Origin: Novosphingobium sp.
Lineage (GTDB): Bacteria > Pseudomonadota > Alphaproteobacteria > Sphingomonadales > Sphingomonadaceae
Direction: 5' to 3'
NCBI GenBank assembly: GCA_017745295.1
Contig: JAGHZR010000003.1
Location: 1-64,000, forward strand
Length of the DNA: 64,000 nucleotides
A program made the position numbers and the translations under genes. Of this stretch, positions 54,701-61,011 are shown one piece after another. The notes beneath the pieces were generated by a model. The model made no database searches and was not told where the DNA came from. It was given only the letters and a program-made list of their open reading frames with translations. Within the stretch, counting starts at the first letter, position 1, and each line of letters begins with the position of its first letter.

Positions 54701-55355
54701 CAACACCATCGGCGCGATCGTCGGTGTGCAGCCGTTCGGCGGGCGCGGGCTTTCGGGCACCGGTCCGAAGGCGGGCGGGCCGCTCTATCTGGGCCGCCTT
54801 GCGTCGCTGGCGCCGCAAGTGCTGGATGCCCCGGCGCAGACAGCCCCGCTGGTCGAGGCTTTCGCGACCTGGCTGAGCGGGCAGGGCGACGCGGCCTCGG
54901 CGGCTGCGGCGCGGGCGATGGCGGCCTCTTCGGCGCTGGGCCTCGAACTGGCGCTCCCGGGGCCGGTGGGCGAGACCAACCTCTATGCCCTCCACCCGCG
55001 CGGCCGCGTGCTGCTGCGTCCGGCGACCGCCGAGGGGCTTTACGGGCAGATGGCGGCAGTGCTCGCCAGCGGCAATACAGCGACGGTCGAGGGCATGGCG
55101 ATTCCCGCCGGTCTGCCGGAAGCGGTGGCGGCGCGCTTTGCGCCGGATGCGGGCGAGCACTTCGCGGCCTGTCTGGTGGAAGGCGATGCCGAAGCGGTCC
55201 GCGCGGCCTGCAAGGCGGTGGCGGAACTGCCGGGGCCGATCGTTCCGGTTCACACTTCGGCGGGTCCGAACCTCGTCTGGCTGCTGGAGGAAGTCTCTAC
55301 CTCGATCAACACCACCGCGGCGGGCGGCAATGCCAGCCTGATGATGATCGGCTGA
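51750..55355 (+). CDS. putA: bifunctional proline dehydrogenase / L-glutamate gamma-semialdehyde dehydrogenase
   Basis: The 1201-residue PutA oxidises proline to glutamate. No N-terminal ribbon-helix-helix is visible, so it is not a self-regulating trifunctional PutA. The proline dehydrogenase barrel (about 150-460) includes GPGISIKLSALHPRYSRAQ, GLNIDAEEADRLELSLDL and RLVKGAYWDAEIKRAQ. The aldehyde dehydrogenase domain (about 540-1000) has FIAETGGQNAMIVDSS with the Glu and AFDSAGQRCSALR with catalytic Cys at about 829. A ~170-residue C-terminal domain suggests the longer type B class. It is divergent from the Lrp gene, which probably controls it. Confidence 0.96.
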   Translation: MTQTSPAPAPFSAFAPVVSAPTPLRRAITDAFRRDEAACMAPLLEAATLPEAQRRDVRETASALVTTLRANHKGTGVEGLVQEYSLSSQEGVALMCLAEALLRIPDNATRDALIRDKISDGDWSAHLGGGKSMFVNAATWGLVVTGKLVGSVDDKGLGAALTRLVARAGEPVIRRGVDLAMRLMGEQFVTGETIGEAVKRAKELEEKGFRYSYDMLGEAATTAADADRYNDDYVNAIHAIGKASAGRGIYEGPGISIKLSALHPRYSRAQAGRVMGELLPRVKALAVLAKGYDIGLNIDAEEADRLELSLDLLEALALDPDLKGWDGLGFVVQAYGKRCPYVLDWIIDLGRRAGRRMMVRLVKGAYWDAEIKRAQVDGLADFPVYTRKVHTDVSYVACAKKLLAAPDAVFPQFATHNAQTLATIYHLAGPDFVVGRYEFQCLHGMGEPLYSQVVGKDNLDRPCRIYAPVGTHETLLAYLVRRLLENGANSSFVNRIADPAVPVEDMVADPVEVVRAMPHPGARHDLIPLAADLYPGRRNSDGIDMADETALAVLSEDLRRSAAREWFAMPANAQGEARAVLNPADHEDVVGRVIEVAPEAAAVAVARAAISRWGQVPVAERAAMLDAAADAMQARIGVLMGLVIREAGKSAANAIAEVREAIDFLRYYAKQARETFGADQAPLGPVVCISPWNFPLAIFAGQVAAALVAGNPVLAKPAEETPLIAAEVVRLLHEAGVPKDALQLLPGEGMLGAALVAAPQVAAVMFTGSTEVARLIQKQLAGRVSAEGHAIPFIAETGGQNAMIVDSSALAEQVVADVIASAFDSAGQRCSALRVLCLQEDVADRTLTMLKGALAQLRVGNTQELAVDIGPVITAEAKGMIDGHVVRMKSRGCKVEQVAIPAECEAGTFVAPTIVEIASIAQLEREVFGPVLHVVRFKRDDLPALIEAINDTGYGLTFGLHTRLDATVEQVTSAIRAGNLYVNRNTIGAIVGVQPFGGRGLSGTGPKAGGPLYLGRLASLAPQVLDAPAQTAPLVEAFATWLSGQGDAASAAAARAMAASSALGLELALPGPVGETNLYALHPRGRVLLRPATAEGLYGQMAAVLASGNTATVEGMAIPAGLPEAVAARFAPDAGEHFAACLVEGDAEAVRAACKAVAELPGPIVPVHTSAGPNLVWLLEEVSTSINTTAAGGNASLMMIG

Positions 55356-55359
55356 TACG

Positions 55360-55395
55360 AAAAGGCCCGCGAGTTCATCACTCGCGGGCCTTTTT
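55360..55395 (+). terminator. Rho-independent terminator after putA
   Basis: AAAAGGCCCGCGAG pairs with CTCGCGGGCCTTTTT across a 7-nt loop (TTCATCA). Because both flanks carry A and T runs, it can also serve the convergent MFS gene. Confidence 0.92.
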
Positions 55396-55417
55396 CATGG
55401 GGTCGGTTAAAGCTGCT

Positions 55418-56629
55418 TCAGCAAGCTGGGAGGGGGGCTCCGCCGATCTCGCCTTCGCGCTTGTGGAGCGAGAGGGTCACGAGGAAGATCGCAAGGCCGC
55501 CGAGCGAGAGGCCCATGCCGATCCAGCCGGTCGAGGTCAGGCCATAGCCTGCCGAGATCGCCAGTCCGCCGAGCCAGGGGCCGAGCGCATTCGCCATGTT
55601 GAAGGCGCTGTGATGCGCGGCGGCGGCGAGGGCCTGGGCGTCTCCGGCCACGTCCATCAGGCGGGTCTGGAGGATCGTTCCGAGGCCGCCCGCGAAGCCG
55701 ATCATCACCACGACGACGCTGAGCGTCCAGACGTTGCTCGCCGCCATCGGGAACAGGGCGAGCGCAAAAGCGCTGAACAGCAGGGCGCCGATCGCTGCCT
55801 TGTTCAGCGAGCGGTCGGCGGCCCAGGCCCAGAACAGGTTGCCCACCGTCATGCCGACGCCGAACACCGCGAGGACAACGGGCACCAAGTGCTCGGAGAC
55901 CTTGGTGACTTCGATCATGGTCGAGGCGATGTAGGTGTAGACGGCGAAGAGGCCGCCGAAGCCGATGGCGCCGGTCAGCAGGGTCAGCAGCACTTGCGGG
56001 CGGCGCAGCGCGCCGAGTTCGCGCATCGGGCTGGCGCCCTCGGCGGCCTGCTGGTGCGGGGCATAGAGCGCGACGAGCGCCATGGTGATGATCGCAAGGA
56101 CCGAGACCACGGCAAAGCCGGTACGCCAGCCGAAGGCTTGCCCCAGCCAGTTGGCCAAGGGAACGCCGATGATCGTGGCGACGGTCAGCCCCGACATGAC
56201 CAGCGCCACCGACTGCGCGCGCTTGTTGGCGGGCACCATCGAGGCGGCAACCAGCGCGGCGATGCCGAAGTAGGCACCGTGGGGCAGGCCGCTGATGAAG
56301 CGGAACAGCAGGAGCAGCGGATACGTCGGCGCCATGGCCGAAAGCGCGTTACCTACCGCGAAGAGCGCCATCAGCCCGATCAGCAGCGCGCGCCGGGGCA
56401 GCTTGGCTGCCAGCACGGCAATGATCGGCGCCCCGACCACCACGCCGAGCGCATACGTGCTGATCGCATGGCCCGCTTCAGGCTCGGTCAGGCCTAGGTC
56501 GCGCGCGAAATAGGGCACGAGGCTCATCGCGGCGAATTCGGTGGTGCCGATGGCGAAGGCGCCCATCGCCAGCGCCAGGATGACGAGCGCGGGATGGGTA
56601 TGGGGCTGGGCGTTCTGCTGTCTGGTCAT
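55418..56629 (-). CDS. MFS transporter, DHA1 family (AraJ/SotB-like exporter)
   Basis: The 403-residue protein has twelve predicted membrane segments and starts at ATG 56629 with MTRQQNAQPHTH. The first helix reads LALAMGAFAIGTTEFAAMSLVPYFA, and the motif-A loop AAKLPRRALLIG connects helices 2 and 3, as in AraJ/SotB-type drug or sugar efflux proteins. The substrate is unknown. The open frame continues upstream for several hundred codons without a stop but that part has no transporter sequence. A perfect 15-bp palindrome lies 68 bp upstream. Confidence 0.92.
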   Translation of the reverse strand: MTRQQNAQPHTHPALVILALAMGAFAIGTTEFAAMSLVPYFARDLGLTEPEAGHAISTYALGVVVGAPIIAVLAAKLPRRALLIGLMALFAVGNALSAMAPTYPLLLLFRFISGLPHGAYFGIAALVAASMVPANKRAQSVALVMSGLTVATIIGVPLANWLGQAFGWRTGFAVVSVLAIITMALVALYAPHQQAAEGASPMRELGALRRPQVLLTLLTGAIGFGGLFAVYTYIASTMIEVTKVSEHLVPVVLAVFGVGMTVGNLFWAWAADRSLNKAAIGALLFSAFALALFPMAASNVWTLSVVVVMIGFAGGLGTILQTRLMDVAGDAQALAAAAHHSAFNMANALGPWLGGLAISAGYGLTSTGWIGMGLSLGGLAIFLVTLSLHKREGEIGGAPLPAC

Positions 56630-56696
56630 GTTGCACTGCAATATTGGGGGCATTTGCGATCTAGTGGACCACCCCGCCATGCCAACCCGCCAAAGA

Positions 56697-56711
56697 GTGC
56701 AATAATTGCAC
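56697..56711. promoter_or_regulatory. 15-bp perfect palindrome upstream of the MFS gene
   Basis: GTGCAATAATTGCAC, 7+1+7, is a likely operator. Related half-sites TTGCACTGCAAT (56632-56643) and GTTGCAATGTGTTGC (about 56727-56741) lie on either side. This 320-bp gap (56630-56949) otherwise holds only the inverted pair at 56774-56907. I see no gene in it. Confidence 0.6.
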
Positions 56712-56773
56712 CCACGGTCTCGTTTGTTGCAATGTGTTGCGCAGGTTTTGCCTGCTGGCACAACAGCGCTTTC

Positions 56774-56907
56774 GTCATCCTGAACTTGTTTCAGGATCCA
56801 TCTCTCAGCATCGCCCGGCGGTCGCGTGAACAATGCCGCGATTGCAATTTGCCACTCGCAACACTGCGTTAGCGGCGGGATGGATCCTGAAACAAGTTCA
56901 GGATGAC
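56774..56907. repeat. 27-bp inverted pair (GTCATCCTGAACTTG...)
   Basis: The arm at 56774-56800 (GTCATCCTGAAC...CAGGATCCA) is repeated exactly inverted at 56881-56907, with 80 bp between. The arm is itself partly palindromic (CCTGAAC-TTGTTTCAGG). It lies between the MFS promoter region and the 3' end of cysH. Confidence 0.88.
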
Positions 56908-56949
56908 ATATGGTTTGAGGTAGGGAAGCGCGAAAAGCGCAGTCGAACC

Positions 56950-57750
56950 TCAGAGCCCCGGATCGAACTCCGGCGCGTTCTTGGTCGTGTAGTCCGAATG
57001 GGTGGCGACATGGATGCCGCATTCGGTCTTGTTCCAGCCGCGCCAGCGGCCCGAGCGCGGGTCTTCGCCTTCCGCGACCTTGCTGGTGCAGGGCATGCAG
57101 CCGATCGAGGGATAGCCCTGCGACACCAGCGGATGGGGCGGCAGATCGTGCTCGGCGATATAGGCGGCGATGCGCTCCGGCGACCAGTCGATCAGCGGAT
57201 TGACCTTGAGGCGGCCTTGCGCATCCGTGGTATCCACCTCGAAGCGGGGCAGGGTGGCGCGGGTCGAGGCCTGGAACGCCTTGCGGCCGGTCAGCGAGGC
57301 ATCGTAGCCGAGCAGGGCCTTTTCCAGCGGCTTGACCTTGCGGATCTCGCAGCAGCCGTCGGGGTCGTAGGACCAGCGCAGCCCGTTCTCGTCCTTCTTC
57401 GCCAGTTGCTCGGCATCGGGCAGGAGATTGCTGAGATTGGTCAGGCCCAAACGCTCGACCAGCAGGTCGCGATAGGCGAGCGTTTCGGGGAAATGCTTGC
57501 CGGTTTCGAGGAACAGCACCGGCACCCCCGGATCGACGCGGCTGACGAGGTGCAGCAGCACCGCCGATTCCGCACCGAAGCTGGACACGATCGCGATATC
57601 GCCCGCCATGCCTTCCTTGAGCACCGTTTCGAGCATCTCGCTCGTGTCGGTGCCGCGGAAGAGGCGGTTCAGGCGAACGGCATCGGCCTCGTCGAAACGG
57701 GGGCCGGTGTCGATCAGGTCGCGGATACGTGCAGCTTCGGTATGGGGCAT
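56950..57750 (-). CDS. cysH: phosphoadenylyl-/adenylyl-sulfate reductase
   Basis: The 266-residue thioredoxin-dependent reductase converts (P)APS to sulfite. It shows SSFGAESAVLLHLVSRV (the PP-loop), FLETGKHFPET, and RWSYDPDGCCEIRKVKPLEKAL and YPSIGCMPCTSKV. The Cys-Cys and CxxC pairs point to an iron-sulfur APS reductase-type enzyme rather than a cluster-free PAPS reductase. The catalytic C-terminal Cys is in NKTECGIH. It is last in the sulfate-assimilation operon. Confidence 0.94.
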   Translation of the reverse strand: MPHTEAARIRDLIDTGPRFDEADAVRLNRLFRGTDTSEMLETVLKEGMAGDIAIVSSFGAESAVLLHLVSRVDPGVPVLFLETGKHFPETLAYRDLLVERLGLTNLSNLLPDAEQLAKKDENGLRWSYDPDGCCEIRKVKPLEKALLGYDASLTGRKAFQASTRATLPRFEVDTTDAQGRLKVNPLIDWSPERIAAYIAEHDLPPHPLVSQGYPSIGCMPCTSKVAEGEDPRSGRWRGWNKTECGIHVATHSDYTTKNAPEFDPGL

Positions 57751-57773
57751 TTCTATTCCCTTCCGGTGGACGC

Positions 57774-58208
57774 TTACGCCGGGTGGCGCTTCGCCCAGAT
57801 CGCCGGGCGCCCGTCGACGACGGTGGCCTGGTAGACGTTTTCCCAGCGATCGAACGCGGTGCGCGCGTCCTCTTCGTTGAGGGCCTTGTCGGGCGCGAAG
57901 GCATCGAAGCCGCAGCGCCGCAAGTGATGGAGCATGTCGATCACGAGATCGCCCACTGCGCGCATCTCGCCCGCGTAGCCCGCTTCGCGCAGGATACGGG
58001 CCGAGGAATAGCCGCGCCCGTCGGTCCAGGCCGGGAAGCTCACTTCGATCAGCGAGAGCCGGTCGAGGTGGGGCAGCAGCTCGCGCGCGTCGTCGCCCGG
58101 TTCGAGGCGGACGGCAGTGGCGTTGGACTGTTCGGAGAACGAATCCACGGTGACGGCTGGGTCGTTGACGGTTTCGTCGTCACGGAAGCGGAACTGGACG
58201 TCAACCAT
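57774..58208 (-). CDS. DUF934 family protein of the sulfite-reduction operon
   Basis: The 144-residue soluble protein has the DUF934 pattern LSLIEVSFPAWTDGRGYSSARILREAGYAGEMRAVGDLVIDMLHHLRRCGFDAF. Its ATG overlaps the sulfite reductase stop by eight bases. DUF934 proteins almost always lie between cysI and cysH in Proteobacteria. The exact biochemical role is unsettled, possibly sulfite-reductase support or electron transfer. Confidence 0.88.
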   Translation of the reverse strand: MVDVQFRFRDDETVNDPAVTVDSFSEQSNATAVRLEPGDDARELLPHLDRLSLIEVSFPAWTDGRGYSSARILREAGYAGEMRAVGDLVIDMLHHLRRCGFDAFAPDKALNEEDARTAFDRWENVYQATVVDGRPAIWAKRHPA

Positions 58209-59835
58209 AGATGGCCTCCTTGAACGGGTCCATGCCGATACGGCGATAGGTGTCGAGGAAGCGTTCCTCGCCCTGCTTGTTGGCGAGATAGACTTCGGTG
58301 GCCTTTTCGATGGCATCGACCACGCCGTCCTCCGTGAAGCCGGGGCCGATGATCTTCGCGAGCGAGGTATCCGCGCCCTCGCTGCCGCCGAACAGGAGCT
58401 GGTAGTTTTCCAAGCCCTTCTTGTCGACGCCGAGGATGCCGATGTGGCCCGCGTGGTGGTGGCCGCAGGCATTGATGCAGCCCGAGATCTTCAGCTTCAG
58501 TTCGCCGATTTCGGCCTGGCGCTGGGCGCTGCCGAAACGCTCGGAGATCTTCTGCGCGACCGGGATCGAGCGGGCATTGGCCAGCGAGCAGTAGTCGAGA
58601 CCCGGGCAGGCGATGATGTCGCCCACGGTGTCGAGATTGGCGGTGGCGAGACCGGCTTCGTCGAGCGCCTGCCAGACGGTGTAGAGGTCGGCCTTGCGCA
58701 CATGCGGGAAGACGATGTTCTGGGCGTGGGTGACGCGCAGTTCGTCGAAGCTGTAGTCCTTGGCGAGCTTCGCCATCAGGCGGATCTGGTCGGCGGTGGC
58801 GTCGCCGGGGATGCCGCCCACGGGCTTGAGGCTGACCGTGGCGATCACATAGCCCGCCTGCTTGTGGGCGTGCGTGTTGCGCTCCACCCAGAGGCGGAAG
58901 TCGGGATCGGTCAGGTCCAGGTCGTCCGCGGCACCGGCGTCGAAATCGGGGCCGGTGAAGTGGGCCTTGATGCGCTCCAGTTCGGCGAGCGGCGGCTCGA
59001 TCGGCTGGGTGAGCAGGTGCGCGAACTCTTCCTCGACCTGGCGGACATATTCGTCGCGGCCCAGTTCGTGGACGAGGATCTTGATGCGCGCCTTGTACTT
59101 GTTGTCGCGGCGGCCGTAGCGGTTGTAGACGCGCAGGCAGGCTTCCGAGAAGGTGATGAGCTGGTCCAGCGGCACGAAGTCGCGGATCAGCGGGGCGATC
59201 ATCGGGGTGCGGCCCATGCCGCCACCGGCATAGAACTGGGCGCCGATCTCGCCGGCGTCGTTACGCACCATCTTGATGCCGATGTCGTGCAGACGCATCG
59301 CCGCGCGGTCCTTTTCGGACGCGATGACGGCGATCTTGAACTTGCGCGGCAGCACCAGGAATTCCGGGTGGAAGCTGGACCACTGGCGCAGCAGTTCCGC
59401 ATAAGGACGCGGATCGACGATCTCGTCGGCGGCGGCACCGGCGAACTGGTCGGAACTGATGTTGCGGATGCAATTGCCGCTGGTCTGGATGGCATGCATC
59501 TCCACCTTGGCGAGTTCGGCCAGGATGTCGGGCGTGTCTTCCAGCTTGATCCAGTTGTACTGGATGTTCTGGCGGGTGGTGAAGTGGCCGTAGCCGCGGT
59601 CGTACTTGTCCGCGATGTCGCCCAGCAGCGTCATCTGCGCGGAATTCAGCGTGCCATAGGGCACCGCGACGCGCAGCATGTAGGCGTGGAGCTGAAGGTA
59701 GAGGCCGTTCTGCAGGCGCAGCGGCTTGAACTGGTCCTCGGTGAGATCACCGGCAAGGCGGCGGCGCACCTGGTCGCGGAATTCCGCGACGCGGGTATCG
59801 ACCATCTGCTGGTCGTATTCGTCGTACTTGTACAT
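58201..59835 (-). CDS. cysI: assimilatory nitrite/sulfite reductase hemoprotein
   Basis: The 544-residue siroheme/4Fe-4S protein reduces sulfite to sulfide. Cluster cysteines are in ACPGLDYCSLANARS (Cx5C) and SGCINACGHHHAGHIGILG (Cx3C). The siroheme-binding stretches GHFTTRQNIQYNWIKLED and SGNCIRNISSDQ are also present. The partner genes (cobA for siroheme, DUF2849, DUF934, cysH) favour sulfite over nitrite. No flavoprotein subunit (CysJ) is adjacent, so ferredoxin or another donor may be used. ATG 59835 shares a base with the DUF2849 stop. Confidence 0.94.
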   Translation of the reverse strand: MYKYDEYDQQMVDTRVAEFRDQVRRRLAGDLTEDQFKPLRLQNGLYLQLHAYMLRVAVPYGTLNSAQMTLLGDIADKYDRGYGHFTTRQNIQYNWIKLEDTPDILAELAKVEMHAIQTSGNCIRNISSDQFAGAAADEIVDPRPYAELLRQWSSFHPEFLVLPRKFKIAVIASEKDRAAMRLHDIGIKMVRNDAGEIGAQFYAGGGMGRTPMIAPLIRDFVPLDQLITFSEACLRVYNRYGRRDNKYKARIKILVHELGRDEYVRQVEEEFAHLLTQPIEPPLAELERIKAHFTGPDFDAGAADDLDLTDPDFRLWVERNTHAHKQAGYVIATVSLKPVGGIPGDATADQIRLMAKLAKDYSFDELRVTHAQNIVFPHVRKADLYTVWQALDEAGLATANLDTVGDIIACPGLDYCSLANARSIPVAQKISERFGSAQRQAEIGELKLKISGCINACGHHHAGHIGILGVDKKGLENYQLLFGGSEGADTSLAKIIGPGFTEDGVVDAIEKATEVYLANKQGEERFLDTYRRIGMDPFKEAIYG

Positions 59836-60131
59836 CAGATCACCCAGTCTGCGGCTGCGGGGTCGGACGGCTTCAGCGTCAGGTCGAGGCGCACGGTCGG
59901 CCCGAGGGCGCGGATGCGCTCCTTGATATGGGCGGGGCGGATGCCCTCGGCGGTCTTCTCGCCGTCGATCACATAGGCGGCGACGGCGTTCTGGGCGCCT
60001 TCCTCGCGCGCCACCAGAGCGGCGCCATGGTCGCCCACGTCGGCGGATTCATTGACGTCGAGCGACCAGCCCACGCCGGTCCACCAGATGACCGCTCCGG
60101 TCTTCAGGTCGTTGCCCGTCAGGATCTTCAC
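59835..60131 (-). CDS. DUF2849 protein of the sulfite-reduction operon
   Basis: The 98-residue protein starts at GTG 60131 inside the cobA stop (GTGA) and ends in the cysI start (TGATG). It shows VKILTGNDLKTGAVIWWTGVGWSLDVNESADVGD, then AYVIDGEKTAEGIRPAHIKERIRALGPTVRLDL, the DUF2849 signature. It is typical of alphaproteobacterial cobA-cysI operons. A role in cysI function is inferred from this fixed position. Confidence 0.9.
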   Translation of the reverse strand: MKILTGNDLKTGAVIWWTGVGWSLDVNESADVGDHGAALVAREEGAQNAVAAYVIDGEKTAEGIRPAHIKERIRALGPTVRLDLTLKPSDPAAADWVI

Positions 60132-60898
60132 TTTGTTGCCTCCAGCGCCGCGGCGCGAATGGTGTTGTCGGGTTCTGCGGTGACGTGCCCGATAACGATA
60201 AGCGCGGGACTTTGCACCTTCGCATCCGCGATCAGGTCGGCAAGTCCGGCGAGCGGCCCGCGCAGCACGCGCATGGCCGAGCGCGTGGCGTTCTCGATCA
60301 CCGCTACCGGCACGTCGGGCGCGAGGCCGTCGGCCATGAGCTTCTCGGCGATCTGGGCGGCGGTGGCGATGCCCATGAAGATCACCAGGGTACGCCCCTT
60401 GCCCGCGAGGCCCGACCAGTCCTGATCGGTCAGGCCCTTGCACTGGCCGGCCACGAACGTGACGATCGAGGCATGGTCGCGGTGGGTCAGCGGGATCTGC
60501 GCGGCGGCGGAGGCGCCCAGCGCCGAGGAGATGCCGGGCACGACTTCCACCGGCACGCCGGCGGCATGGCAGGCTTCGGCTTCCTCGCCGCCGCGGCCGA
60601 ACACGAAGGGATCGCCGCCCTTGAGGCGCACGACATCGTGCCCGGCCAGCGCCTCGCGCACGAGCAGGGCGTTGATCTCTTCCTGCTTCATCGTGTGGCG
60701 GGCGCGGCTCTTGGCGACCGAGACCAGACGCGCCGAGGGCTTGGCCATGGCCAGGATCGCCGGATCGACGAGTCCGTCGTGCACGATCAGCGCGGCATTC
60801 ATCAGCAGCCGCGCGGCGCGCAAGGTCAGGAGATCGGGATCGCCGGGACCGGCGCCGACCAGAAAGACTCGACCAGAGGGGGCGGGATTCGCTTGCAT
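60128..60898 (-). CDS. cobA: uroporphyrinogen-III C-methyltransferase
   Basis: The 256-residue SAM-dependent methylase makes precorrin-2, precursor of siroheme. It shows VFLVGAGPGDPDLLTLRAARLL, DVVRLKGGDPFVFGRGGEEA, VVPGISSALGASAAAQIPLTHR and the C-terminal PALIVIGHV. It lacks the dehydrogenase/ferrochelatase half of CysG, so that step must be encoded elsewhere. It opens the sulfate-assimilation operon and supplies siroheme for cysI. Confidence 0.95.
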   Translation of the reverse strand: MQANPAPSGRVFLVGAGPGDPDLLTLRAARLLMNAALIVHDGLVDPAILAMAKPSARLVSVAKSRARHTMKQEEINALLVREALAGHDVVRLKGGDPFVFGRGGEEAEACHAAGVPVEVVPGISSALGASAAAQIPLTHRDHASIVTFVAGQCKGLTDQDWSGLAGKGRTLVIFMGIATAAQIAEKLMADGLAPDVPVAVIENATRSAMRVLRGPLAGLADLIADAKVQSPALIVIGHVTAEPDNTIRAAALEATK

Positions 60899-61011
60899 GA
60901 TGGCGCAGATGATCCTCCGCGCCCCGGATTGCCAGCGATAATGGCTTTGTCCGGGGCAAGGGAGGCTTTAGCGGTGCGCCGAAGGCCTTCGGGAAGGCCC
61001 TGCCGGGGGGG

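Noticed and set aside
51693..55253. Minus-strand 1186-codon frame over putA
   Set aside because: Antisense to putA, whose protein has every expected motif. The minus translation is Arg/His/Ala-rich noise.
55418..57904. 828-codon frame that would add a long N-terminal domain to the MFS transporter
   Set aside because: Upstream of ATG 56629 the frame crosses the palindrome, the 27-bp inverted pair and cysH in a wrong frame. It has no membrane or domain pattern.
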